64,000 nucleotides of DNA from Deltaproteobacteria bacterium (GCA_029552245.1 JAKPDW010000088.1:58121-122120); one strand, 5' to 3'. Counted from the first letter of the stretch, positions 25,728-34,765 are shown. The notes: a model not told the origin generated them from the letters alone. Program-made: numbers and translations.

Positions 25728-27503
25728 TCAACGGCCCGGCACGATGGACTCGGGCACCTCCACCACGCGGGCGCGCAGGTATTCACCCAGGGTCTTCGCC
25801 TGGGGATCCATCCGAACGGACGAGGCTGCGCCGAGGCCGAGCATCCCCTTGATGTAGAAATTCAGGGCGAGCAGGTTGGGCAGCTCGTAGCGCTCGATCT
25901 CGTAGGGGGCCAGGTCCGTGCAAAGCTTCTTGAGCTCGCCGACGTCGAGGTAGGACCTCAAGAACGCGTACGCATCACTCGTCCGTGCCCACACGCCGAG
26001 GTTCGCGTCCCCTCCCTTGTCCCCGGACCTGGTCGCGAACACCCTCCCGAAGGGCACCCTCGCCTTCGGGCCGCCCGGCGGCCGCGGCAGGTCGACGGCG
26101 CCCGGGACGAAGGGCTCTGCCGACGGCACGCGGTTCGGCGCGTCCACCTCGGTGCGGGCGCCGTTCATCACAACGGCCTGCCTCACCCGCGAGGCCCCGA
26201 CCAGGGCCGGCCAGTACACGACTGCGGGCGTGGCCCTGGACGGCGGCGCCGTGAGCGTGAAGCCCGGGATGTTGGCGAGCGCCAGCTCGACCACGGCGCT
26301 GGAGACCCTGTCGGCCTTCTTCTGGTCGGGGTCGATGACCGTTATGCGGAGGTAGGCGAAGGCCTGCTCGTTCGTGGGCGGGTCCTCCCTGTCGGAACGC
26401 ACGAGCTGGACGTCGCACACCTGGAACGAGTCGGCAGGCCCGATCGCGTCGAAGAGCGCCTCGGTCACCACGCGGGCCTTCCGTTCCACGTCGAGCCCCG
26501 TGAGCACGACCGTGACCGAGTTGCGGTAGCCTGCGAGCGTGTTGATGCAAACCTTGAGCGTGTCGGGAGGAGGCGACCCCTTCGCCCCTCTCACCGAGAC
26601 GCGGTCGGGGCCTTCCTGGGCCAGGCTCACGCTGTCGAAGTGGGCCGTGACGTCCGGCGTCAGGTACGCGGGCCCCCGTATCTCGTAGAGGAGCTGGGCC
26701 TTCACCGTGTCCACGCTCACGAGCCCCCCCGTTTTGGGGTGCTTGGTGATCACGAAGGACCCGTCCTCGTGTATCTCCGCCAGGGGAAAGCCGACCCGCC
26801 TGTAGTCGGGGACTTCGTCGAAGAACGAGTAGTTGCCGCCCGTGGCCTGCGCACCGCACTCCACGATGTGTCCGGCCACCGCCGCGCCTGCGAGCCTGTC
26901 CCAGTCGTCCGGCGCCCAGCCGAACCACCAGGCCGCGGGCCCCACGACGAGAGACGCGTCGGCGATCCTCCCGCCGACCACGATGTCCGCCCCCATCTCG
27001 AGCGCCTTCACGACGCCCCAACACCCCAGGTACGCGTTCGCGGTTATGGGCACGGCCTTGGCTTCCCTCAGAGACAGGCCGCGCTCGAGGTGGGCCAGGT
27101 CCTCTCCTTCCTCCTGGAGGCGGGCGATATCGGGCATGAGATCGTCGCCCTCGATGCACGCGATCTTCGGGTGCAGGCCGAGCCTCTGGGAGAGCCTCTC
27201 GAGTTCCTGGGCCAGTCCCCGCGGGTTGAGGCCCCCGGCGTTGGAGACCACCTTGACCCCCCTGTCCATGCACTCGCCCAGGACCTGTTCCATCTGGGCG
27301 AGGAAGGTGGGGACGTACCCCAGGGACGGGTTCTTCATCCTGGAGCGAAACAGGATCGCCATGGTGAGCTCGGCCAGGTAGTCACCGGTGAGGAAGTCTA
27401 TGTGGCCCCCTCTCACCATCTCGGCCGGCGCGCTCAGCCGGTCGCCGAAGAAACCGCTGCAGTTGGCGATCACCACCGTGTCAGGCCTGCGTGTCCTCTC
27501 CAT
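25728..27503 (-). CDS. AtuA-like protein (DUF1446), acyclic terpene utilisation family
   Basis: A 591-residue cytosolic protein of the AtuA family, essential for acyclic terpene catabolism in Pseudomonas though its reaction is unsettled. The N-terminal DUF1446 part shows IANCSGFFGDRLSAP, HIDFLTGDYLAELTMAIL, VVSNAGGLNPRGLA, IEGDDLM, ITANAYLGCWGVVKALE, DIVVGGRIADASLVVGPAAWW and AQATGGNYSFFDEV. The C-terminal about 110 residues (ATRSGDKGGDANLGVWAR, NFYIKGMLG) form the small AtuA-like domain, fused here as in many homologues. An AGGAGG site precedes the ATG. It is the last gene of the carboxylase operon. Confidence 0.92.
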   Translation of the reverse strand: MERTRRPDTVVIANCSGFFGDRLSAPAEMVRGGHIDFLTGDYLAELTMAILFRSRMKNPSLGYVPTFLAQMEQVLGECMDRGVKVVSNAGGLNPRGLAQELERLSQRLGLHPKIACIEGDDLMPDIARLQEEGEDLAHLERGLSLREAKAVPITANAYLGCWGVVKALEMGADIVVGGRIADASLVVGPAAWWFGWAPDDWDRLAGAAVAGHIVECGAQATGGNYSFFDEVPDYRRVGFPLAEIHEDGSFVITKHPKTGGLVSVDTVKAQLLYEIRGPAYLTPDVTAHFDSVSLAQEGPDRVSVRGAKGSPPPDTLKVCINTLAGYRNSVTVVLTGLDVERKARVVTEALFDAIGPADSFQVCDVQLVRSDREDPPTNEQAFAYLRITVIDPDQKKADRVSSAVVELALANIPGFTLTAPPSRATPAVVYWPALVGASRVRQAVVMNGARTEVDAPNRVPSAEPFVPGAVDLPRPPGGPKARVPFGRVFATRSGDKGGDANLGVWARTSDAYAFLRSYLDVGELKKLCTDLAPYEIERYELPNLLALNFYIKGMLGLGAASSVRMDPQAKTLGEYLRARVVEVPESIVPGR

Positions 27504-27513
27504 GCGAACCTCC

Positions 27514-28284
27514 TCACCTCCCCGTGAAGACGGGCTTGCGCTTTTCGAGGAAGGCGGCTATGCCTTCCCTCGCGTCCTCGGTGGAGGCCACCTCCGCTAT
27601 CCTCGTGGAGAGGTAGCCGAGCGCATCCGACAGGGGCATGCCTTCGGCCCGGCCGAAGGCCTCCTTGCCGATGGCTACGGCCGCGGGGCTCTTGGACGAC
27701 AGCTCTTCGAGAACGTTCTTGACGAGCGCATCCATCTCGCCCCTGGGCGCGACGTCCGTCACCAGGCCCATGGAAAGGGCCTGGGCGGCCGTGTACCTCC
27801 GGCCCGTGAGGATCATCTCCATGGCCTTCTTTCTCGCCACGTTCCTGAAGATGAGGGCGCCTATCATCATGGGCCAGAGCCCCACGTTCACCTCGGGGGT
27901 GCCGAAGGTGGAGTCGTCCGAGGCGATCGCCAGGTCGCAGGCGAGCATGATCCCCATGCCGCCCGCCAGGCAGTGGCCGCGCACGTCCGCGAGGGTGGGC
28001 TTCGGGAAAAAGGCCAGGCGTTCGAGCAGCCTGGCGAACTCCCCGAACACCCCCGCGCCCTCGGTCGCAAGGGCGTCCCCCAGCTGCGCTCCCGTGCAGA
28101 AGGCCTTGCCGCCCGCGCCGGTCACGAGCACGGCGCGGACCGCGCCGTCTGAGAGCGCCCTGTCGAGGCTGTCGTGGAACAGCCCGAGCGCCTCTTTCGT
28201 GAGGGCGTTCTTGAGCTGGGGCCTGTTGATGGTGATGCGGGCCCAGCACCCCTCGACCTCGTAGAGCAGATGAGCCTCTTCCAT
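27514..28284 (-). CDS. Enoyl-CoA hydratase/isomerase family protein
   Basis: A 256-residue crotonase-fold enzyme, in this setting probably hydrating the carboxylated enoyl-CoA (isohexenylglutaconyl- or methylglutaconyl-CoA-like). The oxyanion-hole residues lie in GAGGKAFCTGAQLGD and VRGHCLAGGMGIMLACDLAIASDDSTFGTPEVNVGL. The first catalytic glutamate position of hydratases is not clearly conserved, while the second (in TPEVNVG) is, as in many AtuE and LiuC enzymes. The gene follows the biotin carrier gene by 16 bases and precedes the AtuA-like gene by 10, so it is inside the operon. Confidence 0.9.
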   Translation of the reverse strand: MEEAHLLYEVEGCWARITINRPQLKNALTKEALGLFHDSLDRALSDGAVRAVLVTGAGGKAFCTGAQLGDALATEGAGVFGEFARLLERLAFFPKPTLADVRGHCLAGGMGIMLACDLAIASDDSTFGTPEVNVGLWPMMIGALIFRNVARKKAMEMILTGRRYTAAQALSMGLVTDVAPRGEMDALVKNVLEELSSKSPAAVAIGKEAFGRAEGMPLSDALGYLSTRIAEVASTEDAREGIAAFLEKRKPVFTGR

Positions 28285-28300
28285 GCCCCCTCCCTGCCTG

Positions 28301-28828
28301 TCAACGTTCCTGTTCCCGGCCCGTCCGCTCGATCTCGACGAGGACGGTGCCCGGCATGACCTTCTCGCCCGCAGAGCAGCGGATTTTCTTCACGACGCCC
28401 GCGTACGGGGCGTAGAGGGTCGTCTCCATCTTCATGGCGGACACCACGACCACACCCTGGCCCTGTTCAACCTCCTGGCCCTCCTCGACAAGCACGCTCA
28501 CCACCACCGAGGGCATGGGCGGCGTGACCTCCCTCTGGAGGGGGGCGCCCCCCTTCCTTCTGGGCCTCCCGGCATCGGCGGCGTGAGCGTCCCTGACGAG
28601 CCACGTCGCGCCCTTCACGTTCACGTACGTGCCCTCGGGGGTCCTCTCCAGGCACACCTTCTGTGACCCGGGGCCGGCCGTCAGGTACAGCACGTTCTTC
28701 GTCACAGCGGCGAAGGAGGCCTCGATGCGCCTGTCATCCACCCAGGCGGCGACGAAACCGTCGTCGAGCCTCTCCAGCCTCACGCACACGTCCCTGCCCG
28801 CTATCTTCAGGTCGAACCTCACGTGCAT
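28301..28828 (-). CDS. Biotin carboxyl carrier protein of an acyl-CoA carboxylase
   Basis: A 175-residue separate carrier subunit. The biotinyl domain at the C-terminus has the AMKMET motif with Lys133 as the biotin site, in GVVVVSAMKMETTLYAPYAGVVKKI, and VTPPMPSVVVSVLVEEGQEVEQGQ before it. The N-terminal 90 residues (DLKIAGRDVCVRLERLDDGF) resemble the beta-rich BT region that docks carrier to carboxyltransferase in MCC and PCC enzymes. In most LiuD and AtuF enzymes this domain is fused to biotin carboxylase; here it is split off. ATG with GGAGGAGG upstream. Confidence 0.88.
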   Translation of the reverse strand: MHVRFDLKIAGRDVCVRLERLDDGFVAAWVDDRRIEASFAAVTKNVLYLTAGPGSQKVCLERTPEGTYVNVKGATWLVRDAHAADAGRPRRKGGAPLQREVTPPMPSVVVSVLVEEGQEVEQGQGVVVVSAMKMETTLYAPYAGVVKKIRCSAGEKVMPGTVLVEIERTGREQER

Positions 28829-29039
28829 CCTCCTCCTTCCGGATCGTGGACGGCCGCGCAGGCGAGCGATCCGACCGCCTCCACGCCGGGCCCCCTGTGC
28901 ATCCACCACCCCGTCCCGCTATCCGTGCGGCAGGCGCGGACGGGGGCCCAGCCGCCCTAGCCCGGGAGCGGCGCCGGGGGCACGACGCCGCGTGAGGGCA
29001 CCCGCATGCGGCCGGGAGCGGTCATGTCCTGAGATCCAC
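28829..29039 (-). other. Gap inside the carboxylase operon
   Basis: A 211-base G+C-rich stretch separates the biotin carrier from the biotin carboxylase, the only large gap in this operon. It may be the trace of the linker of a once fused protein or hold a second promoter; no clear promoter was found. Confidence 0.35.
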
Positions 29040-30530
29040 TCACGGCCTGAACCCCTTGAGTGACAGCCAGGGGGAGTACTCGGCGGGGGTGTGCACGACA
29101 TGGCCGTCCACCGTGCGTTCCCGCGAGAGGGACAGGTGGATGGCCGCGGCCAGGGCGACGATGTCGGCCCCGCTCACGTCCGGGGTCCATCCCTCGATGA
29201 AGTCGTCGACGAAGTCGGTGGTCGTCTCGCCCCTCCTGAACGCCTCGCTCGCGATCACGTCCGCCAGGAAGGGGATGGGGGTGAGCACGCCCATGACCGC
29301 GAATTCCCTGAGTGCCCGCATAGCCCTCTGGATGCAAGCGTCCCGCGTCTCGGCGTGAACGACGAGCTTCGCGAGGATCGGGTCGTATTCCATGGGCACC
29401 GTGCACCCGGGATAGAGGCAGGAGTCCACCCTGATGCCGGGGCCTTTCGGCTCCTGCACGAAGACCACCTTGCCGGGGCACGGCATGAAGGAGTTCATGG
29501 GGTCCTCGGCGTAGATGCGGCACTCGATCGCGTGACCGCGCTGCACGATGTCATCCTGGTCGAGGTCGAGCGGCATGCCTGCGGCGATCTCGATCTGCCT
29601 CCTGACGATGTCGACGCCCGTGACCATCTCGGTGACGGGGTGCTCGACCTGGAGCCTCGTGTTCACCTCGAGGAAGTAGAAACCGCCTTCCTCGTCGAGG
29701 AGGAACTCCACGGTCCCCGCGTTCACGTAGCCGGCGGCCCGGGCGGCCGCAAGCGCCGCTTCGCAGATGGAGCGCCTCACCGGCGGGGTCAACGACGGCG
29801 ACGGGGTCTCCTCGATGATCTTCTGGTGCCTGCGCTGGATGGAGCACTCGCGCTCGTAGAGGTGCAGCACCTTGCCCGAGGCGTCCGCGAGCACCTGCAC
29901 CTCCACGTGCCTGGGCGACCTGAGGTACTTCTCGACGTAGATATCCGCACTGCCGAACGCGTTCATGGACTCCCTGGATGCGGCCTCGCACGCCTCGGCG
30001 CACGCCTGGGGGGTCTCCACGACGCGCATGCCCTTGCCCCCTCCCCCCTTGGCGGACTTGACCATCACCGGGAAACCGATCTCTTCGGCCTTCTGCACGA
30101 GCTCGCGTATGTCGGAAGACGGCTCCATCATCCCCGGTATCACGGGAACGCCCCCGGCGTGCATGACCCTGCGTGCGAGGGTCTTGTCGCCGAGGTCGCG
30201 GATGACGTCGCTCGGGGGGCCGATGAACACGATACCCTCCTGTTCGCAGCGCCTCGCGAACTGTGCGTTCTCGGCCAGGAAACCGTAGCCGGGGTGTATC
30301 GCCTGGGCGCCCTCGGCGCGCGCGGCCGCGATGATCTTGTCGATGTCGAGGTAGGTCTCGGCGGGGTTCGACCCGCCGAGCGCCACCGCCCTGTCGGCCT
30401 CGATCACGTGGAGCGCGTGCCTGTCCACGTCCGAGTACACCCCCACGGTGCGTATGCCCATCTCCCGGCATGTCGCCATGATGCGCACCGCGATCTCCCC
30501 CCGGTTCGCGACGAGGATGGTGTCGAACAC
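29040..30530 (-). CDS. Biotin carboxylase subunit of an acyl-CoA carboxylase
   Basis: A 496-residue ATP-grasp enzyme that carboxylates biotin with bicarbonate and ATP. It starts at GTG (FDTILVANRGEIAVRIMATCREMGI) and shows AIHPGYGFLAENAQFARRCEQ, the glycine-rich ATP loop KSAKGGGGKGMRVV, the catalytic EVNTRLQVEHPVTEMVTGVDIVRRQI with the Glu, Arg and bicarbonate-site residues, and GHAIECRIYAEDP. Length is that of a free AccC-type subunit, not the fused MCC alpha chain. It lies 40 bases after the carboxyltransferase gene. Confidence 0.93.
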   Translation of the reverse strand: MFDTILVANRGEIAVRIMATCREMGIRTVGVYSDVDRHALHVIEADRAVALGGSNPAETYLDIDKIIAAARAEGAQAIHPGYGFLAENAQFARRCEQEGIVFIGPPSDVIRDLGDKTLARRVMHAGGVPVIPGMMEPSSDIRELVQKAEEIGFPVMVKSAKGGGGKGMRVVETPQACAEACEAASRESMNAFGSADIYVEKYLRSPRHVEVQVLADASGKVLHLYERECSIQRRHQKIIEETPSPSLTPPVRRSICEAALAAARAAGYVNAGTVEFLLDEEGGFYFLEVNTRLQVEHPVTEMVTGVDIVRRQIEIAAGMPLDLDQDDIVQRGHAIECRIYAEDPMNSFMPCPGKVVFVQEPKGPGIRVDSCLYPGCTVPMEYDPILAKLVVHAETRDACIQRAMRALREFAVMGVLTPIPFLADVIASEAFRRGETTTDFVDDFIEGWTPDVSGADIVALAAAIHLSLSRERTVDGHVVHTPAEYSPWLSLKGFRP

Positions 30531-30570
30531 GATCGTCCCCCCCTTCTTCCCTCACCCGGTCCCCTGGGCC

Positions 30571-32187
30571 CTACATCCGGAAGATTCCGAAGCCCACGGC
30601 GTCGTCCCGAAGAGGCGCGTTCAGTGCGGCCGATATGGCCAGGCCGAGCACGTCCCTGGTCTGCGCCGGGTCGAGGATGCCGTCGTCCCAGAGGTTGGCG
30701 GTGCTGTAGTAGGCGTCCCCCTGCTGACTCGCGGCCTCCACGATGGGTCCCCGGATCGCCTCCTCTTCCTCGGGTGTCAAGGGCGGCAGGCCCGCCTTCG
30801 CGTTCTGGTCGTTCTTGAGGGTGATGAGCACGCCCGCAGCCTGCTCGCCCCCCATGACCCCGATCTGGGCGTTCGGCCACATCCACAAGAATCTCGGGGA
30901 GTACGCCCTCCCGCACATCCCGTAGTTGCCGGCGCCGAAGGAGGCGCCCACGATGACCGTGAACTTCGGGACCGTGCACGTCGAGACGGCGTTGACCATC
31001 TTGTGCCCGTCCTTGGTGATGCCGAGCCTCTCGTACTCGCGGCCGATGATGTACCCGTTGATGTTCTGCAGGAACACGAGGGGGATGCCTCTCCGGTCGC
31101 ACAGCTGGATGAACTGCGTCGCCTTCAGCGAGCTGTCCGAGAACAGCACCCCGTTGTTGCCGAGGATCCCCACCGGGTAGCCGTGGATGGAGGCGAACCC
31201 GCACACGAGCGTCGTGCCGTAGAGTTCCTTGAACTCCAGGAACTCGCTGCCGTCCACCATCCTCGCGATGATCTCCCTGCAGTCGTACGGGACCCTCAAG
31301 TCCCTGCTCACGATGCCGTAGATCTCCTTCGGGTCGTAGACCGGCGGCCTGGGCTCCCGCATCGCCAGCCTCGTCTTCTCCGGTCTGGGAAGGTTCTTCA
31401 CGATGGAACGGACGATCGATATGGCGTGGGCGTCGTCCTCAGCGAAGTAGTCGGAGACGCCCGAATGGATGCAGTGGACCTCCGCGCCGCCGAGCTCGTC
31501 GGCGGTCACCTCCTCCCCCGTGGCAGCCCTGACGAGGGGCGGCCCTCCGAGGAAGATGGCCCCGGTCCTCCTCACGTGCACCACCTCGTCAGACATGGCC
31601 GGCACGTATGCGCCCCCTGCGGTGCACAGCCCCATGACCGCGGTGATCTGGGGGATGCCCATCTTCGACATGATCGCCTGGTTGTAGAAGATCCTTCCGC
31701 CGTCGTCTATGTCGGGGAAGATCTCCGACTGGAGGGGCAGGTACGCTCCTGCCGAGTCGAGCAGGCTCACCACCGGGAGCCGGTTCTCCATGGCTATGGT
31801 CTGGCAGCGCAGGTTCTTCTTGACGCCCAGGGGGTACACGGCGCCGCCCTTGATCGTGGGGTCGCTCGCGACCACGAGCACCTCCCTGCCCTCGACAAGG
31901 CCTATGCCGGCCACGAGGCCGGCCTGGTGGACCTTTCCGTCGTAGAGGCCCCTCGCCGCGAGCGGCGCGATCTCGAGAAAGGGGCTGTCCCTGTCGAGGA
32001 GCAGATCCAGCTTGTCCCTGACGAGCATCTTGCCCTGGGACTTCACCCGCTCGATGTCCTTGGCGGGCCTCTCGAACCTCGCCTTGTGGAGCTCGTCCTT
32101 CAGGTCGGCGACGAGCCGCTCCATGGCCTCGTAGTTCTTCCGGTACTCCTCGGATCCGGTATCGATCTTCGTCTCGATCACGTGCAT
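30571..32187 (-). CDS. Acyl-CoA carboxyltransferase, methylcrotonyl/geranyl-CoA carboxylase beta type
   Basis: A 538-residue carboxyltransferase that moves CO2 from carboxybiotin to an alpha,beta-unsaturated acyl-CoA. Its N-half has LLDSAGAYLPLQSEIFPD and FYNQAIMSKMGIPQITAVMGLCTAGGAYVPAMSDE, and HVRRTGAIFLGGPPLVRAATGEEVTADELGGAEVHC, sequences of the methylcrotonyl/geranyl-CoA beta subunits rather than propionyl-CoA ones. The C-half has IHGYPVGILGNNGVLF, INGYIIGREYE and GAGNYGMCGRAYSPRFLWMWPNAQIGVMGGEQAAGVL. I cannot tell methylcrotonyl from geranyl specificity from sequence alone. Confidence 0.92.
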   Translation of the reverse strand: MHVIETKIDTGSEEYRKNYEAMERLVADLKDELHKARFERPAKDIERVKSQGKMLVRDKLDLLLDRDSPFLEIAPLAARGLYDGKVHQAGLVAGIGLVEGREVLVVASDPTIKGGAVYPLGVKKNLRCQTIAMENRLPVVSLLDSAGAYLPLQSEIFPDIDDGGRIFYNQAIMSKMGIPQITAVMGLCTAGGAYVPAMSDEVVHVRRTGAIFLGGPPLVRAATGEEVTADELGGAEVHCIHSGVSDYFAEDDAHAISIVRSIVKNLPRPEKTRLAMREPRPPVYDPKEIYGIVSRDLRVPYDCREIIARMVDGSEFLEFKELYGTTLVCGFASIHGYPVGILGNNGVLFSDSSLKATQFIQLCDRRGIPLVFLQNINGYIIGREYERLGITKDGHKMVNAVSTCTVPKFTVIVGASFGAGNYGMCGRAYSPRFLWMWPNAQIGVMGGEQAAGVLITLKNDQNAKAGLPPLTPEEEEAIRGPIVEAASQQGDAYYSTANLWDDGILDPAQTRDVLGLAISAALNAPLRDDAVGFGIFRM

Positions 32188-32235
32188 GCCTCGTCCCGTC
32201 CCTGCATCGTCGTTATCGCGCGGCCGCCGCCTCGA

Positions 32236-33381
32236 TCAGGCGAAGCCCGCGAACCTATCGAGCTCCTCGTTCGCTATCGTCAAGCGGAGGATCTCGGATG
32301 TCCGCTCGCAGATCTCTCCGAATCTCGCGTCCCTGTAGAGGCGCTCGATGGGGCTTCCCGCCAGGTAGCCGTGGCCGGCGAAGATCTGCATCCCCCAGTT
32401 CGCGACCTTCGAGCACGCCTCGGCCGAGAAGAGCTTCGCGCAGGCCGCCCGTACCGGGGCGTCTCTTTCGCCCGTGTCGAAGGCCCATGCCGCCCGCAGG
32501 GCGAGCAGGCGCGAGAGGTCGACGAGCGTGAACATGTCGGCGAGCTTGAACCCGACATCCTGGAACATGCCTATGGGCTTGCCGAAGGCGGACCTGCTCT
32601 TGGCCCTCTCGGTCGATATCTCCATGCAGGCGTGTGCTATTCCCACGCACAGGGCCGCGGCGCCGACCGCCCCCATGGAGAGGAGCCTCTCGAGCTGTTC
32701 GAGGCCCATGCCCGGCTCCCTGCCCAGCAAGCAGGCCGCCTCGCACCGTCGCATCCTCACGCCGCCCACGGGAGCCCCCCTGATCCCCAGGGTGTCGAGA
32801 CACGGCCCGATCTCGAGACCTCGGGCCCCACCCTCGACGACGAGCAGGGACGGCCCTTCGGGCGTGCGCGCGAGGACGACGAACACCTCGGCGATCGGGG
32901 CGTTCACCACGATGTCCTTCTCTCCGTCGACCAGGTAGACGCCCGCGTCGCTTTCCGCCACGGCACCGAGGGCGCCCAGGTCGGAGCCCGAACCGGGCTC
33001 GGAGTACGCAAGTGCGCCCACCGCCTCGCCCGACAGGAGCCGGGGCAGGTATGTCTCCTTTGCGCCCGGCGAACCGAACAGGGAGATCGCGCCCGCGCAG
33101 AGAAACGCGCTCGCGCGCGCGCTCAGGCAGGTGGCCGGGCAGGCCTTCGCCGTTTCTTCCAGGGCGAGGTAGTGGCCCACGAGATCCGGGGGGTTACCGA
33201 TGGACATGGCGGCGAGAAACCCGTGCGTCCCGAGGCCGGCGATGTTGTCCCGCATGAGGCGGGCGCGTTCTTCCGGCCCGCACGAGTCCAGCTGGGCGCG
33301 CCTGGGCGCCACCCTCTCCGCCAGGTGCGCGCCCAACGCCTTGAGGAAATCCACCCTTGACGGTTCGAGTTCGTAATCCAT
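32236..33381 (-). CDS. Acyl-CoA dehydrogenase (first of two)
   Basis: A 381-residue flavoprotein that forms the 2,3-double bond of an acyl-CoA. FAD- and substrate-binding motifs include LAYSEPGSGSDLGAL and the C-terminal YRDARFGEICERTSEILR, where the glutamate of ERTSEI sits at the usual catalytic-base position of short- and medium-chain dehydrogenases. The middle domain is slightly short and divergent (DTLGIRGAPVGGVRMRRCEA). It starts 12 bases after the second dehydrogenase gene and the two are probably made together, acting on different chain lengths or forming a hetero-oligomer; the latter is speculative. Confidence 0.9.
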   Translation of the reverse strand: MDYELEPSRVDFLKALGAHLAERVAPRRAQLDSCGPEERARLMRDNIAGLGTHGFLAAMSIGNPPDLVGHYLALEETAKACPATCLSARASAFLCAGAISLFGSPGAKETYLPRLLSGEAVGALAYSEPGSGSDLGALGAVAESDAGVYLVDGEKDIVVNAPIAEVFVVLARTPEGPSLLVVEGGARGLEIGPCLDTLGIRGAPVGGVRMRRCEAACLLGREPGMGLEQLERLLSMGAVGAAALCVGIAHACMEISTERAKSRSAFGKPIGMFQDVGFKLADMFTLVDLSRLLALRAAWAFDTGERDAPVRAACAKLFSAEACSKVANWGMQIFAGHGYLAGSPIERLYRDARFGEICERTSEILRLTIANEELDRFAGFA

Positions 33382-33393
33382 GCCCTTACCCCC

Positions 33394-34554
33394 TCACACC
33401 CCGAACCCCATGAGCATGATCCTCGAGACGATCATGCGCATGATGTCGGAGGTTCCTCCGCCGATGGCCGCGAGCTTCGAGTCGCGGAAGTTGCGCTCCA
33501 CGGGGTACTCGTGCATGAAGCCGTAGCCGCCGAAGACCTGGACCGCCTCGGAGGCCATCTCGAAGCCCCTGTCGCCCGCATACACCTTGCTCACCGCGGC
33601 CTGGAGGGGATTGAGCATCCTCCCCTTGTCCTTGGCCCACGCCACGCGGTATATGGCCAGCCTCAGCGCCTCCACGAAGACCTTCATGTCCGCGATGCGC
33701 CTGCTTATCGCCTGGAAACTCCTGATGGGCCTGCCGAACTGGCGGCGCTCGTTCGCGTAGCGCGCGCACGCATCGAGGTTGAACATGGCGCAGCCGAGCA
33801 TGGGGGAGAGGAGCGTGCACCGGTCCCACTCGACGCCGGAAAGCGCGATGATCCACCCCATGCCCTCGCCGCCGAGGACGTTCTCCGCCGGGACCTCGCA
33901 GTCCTCAAGGATGACCTCGGAGGTGGCCGAGCACCTGCAGCCCATCTTGTGGAACGGCCTGCCGGTGGACAGGCCCGGGGTCCCCTTCTCCACGATGAAG
34001 GCGGTGATCCCCTCGTGCTTGAGCTTCTTGTCTACGTTCGCGAAGATCACGAACACGTCGCTCACGGGGGCGTTGGTGATGAAGGTCTTGGTGCCGTTGA
34101 GTACGTAGCCCGAGCCCGTCCTCCTCGCGGAGGTGGAGAGCGAGGCGGCGTCGGAGCCCGAGCCCGGCTCCGTCAGCCCCATGCACCCGATCCACTCCCC
34201 GCTTGCAAGGCGCGGCAGGTACTTCCTCTTCTGCTCGTCGGTGCCGAAAGAGAGGATGTTGTGCCCGCACAGGTAGGTGTGGGCGCCCCAGGCGAGCAGG
34301 TGGCCGCCGTCCACCCCCGCGTGGCCGAGCGCCTCGCCCGCCAGGCAGCACGTGACGATGTCCGCCCCCGACCCGCCGAACTCCTCGGGGAAAGGGAGGC
34401 CCAGGATGCCGAACCCCGCGAGCCTGCCCCAGATCTCGGGGCTGAATGCGCCCCTCAGGTCCGCATCCTCGCACAAGGGCGCCACCTCTTCTTTCGCCCA
34501 GCGGTAGACCGTCTCCCTGAACATCCTCTGCTCCGGGGCAAGGTCGAAGTCCAT
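33394..34554 (-). CDS. Acyl-CoA dehydrogenase (second; isovaleryl/citronellyl-CoA dehydrogenase-like)
   Basis: A 386-residue dehydrogenase, promoter-proximal in the operon. Motifs: PFPEEFGGSGADIV, MGLTEPGSGSDAASLSTSA, GYVLNGTKTFITNAP, FHKMGCRCSATSEVILEDCEVP, RRQFGRPI and VFGGYGFMHEYPVERNFRDSK. At the usual catalytic glutamate position the sequence reads IGGGTSDI, that is glycine, as in isovaleryl-CoA dehydrogenase, whose base comes from an earlier helix. Aligned to that helix this protein reads SGVEWDRCTLL, placing Asp where isovaleryl-CoA dehydrogenase has Glu254. The substrate is probably a branched acyl-CoA. The ATG at 34552-34554 starts the conserved FDLAPEQRMFRETV. Confidence 0.9.
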   Translation of the reverse strand: MDFDLAPEQRMFRETVYRWAKEEVAPLCEDADLRGAFSPEIWGRLAGFGILGLPFPEEFGGSGADIVTCCLAGEALGHAGVDGGHLLAWGAHTYLCGHNILSFGTDEQKRKYLPRLASGEWIGCMGLTEPGSGSDAASLSTSARRTGSGYVLNGTKTFITNAPVSDVFVIFANVDKKLKHEGITAFIVEKGTPGLSTGRPFHKMGCRCSATSEVILEDCEVPAENVLGGEGMGWIIALSGVEWDRCTLLSPMLGCAMFNLDACARYANERRQFGRPIRSFQAISRRIADMKVFVEALRLAIYRVAWAKDKGRMLNPLQAAVSKVYAGDRGFEMASEAVQVFGGYGFMHEYPVERNFRDSKLAAIGGGTSDIMRMIVSRIMLMGFGV

Positions 34555-34610
34555 GCAACCTCCCAGGGCACGACAAGGGTGGCGAACCGGACAGTGCGCG
34601 TGCCCATAAA

Positions 34611-34639
34611 CTATCGGTATCTTTCCTACTAACAGTAGG
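34611..34639. promoter_or_regulatory. TetR-type operator elements at the carboxylase operon promoter
   Basis: CCTACT-aac-AGTAGG (34625-34639) is a perfect six-base-arm palindrome directly downstream of the minus-strand -10 box, where bound protein would block transcription start. The nearby ACTATCGGTA (34611-34620) matches a half-site of the palindrome at the tetR promoter at 9 of 10 bases. TACTAACAGTA also matches the other half-site at 8 of 11. Confidence 0.6.
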
Positions 34640-34668
34640 CTTATATTGCATCCTTCCAGCCCTGTCAA
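34640..34668 (-). promoter_or_regulatory. Strong sigma-70 promoter of the acyl-CoA carboxylase operon
   Basis: TTGACA (34663-34668), exactly 17 bases, TATAAG (34640-34645) on the minus strand: a consensus -35 and five of six bases at -10. The predicted start falls inside the adjacent palindrome, arguing for repression by the divergent TetR protein. Confidence 0.85.
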
Positions 34669-34735
34669 GCCTGTCTTTCCGTCCAGGCTCAGGCGCCTAT
34701 CCCCGGCGCAGCCCCTGCAAGCCCTATTTCATGGC

Positions 34736-34765
34736 TTGACACGCGGTCGCAGAGAGTGCTTTCAT
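34736..34765 (+). promoter_or_regulatory. Promoter of the tetR gene
   Basis: Consensus TTGACA (34736-34741) followed after 18 bases by a weaker TTTCAT (34760-34765). The operator palindrome begins six bases downstream, at the predicted start site, consistent with autorepression. Confidence 0.6.
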
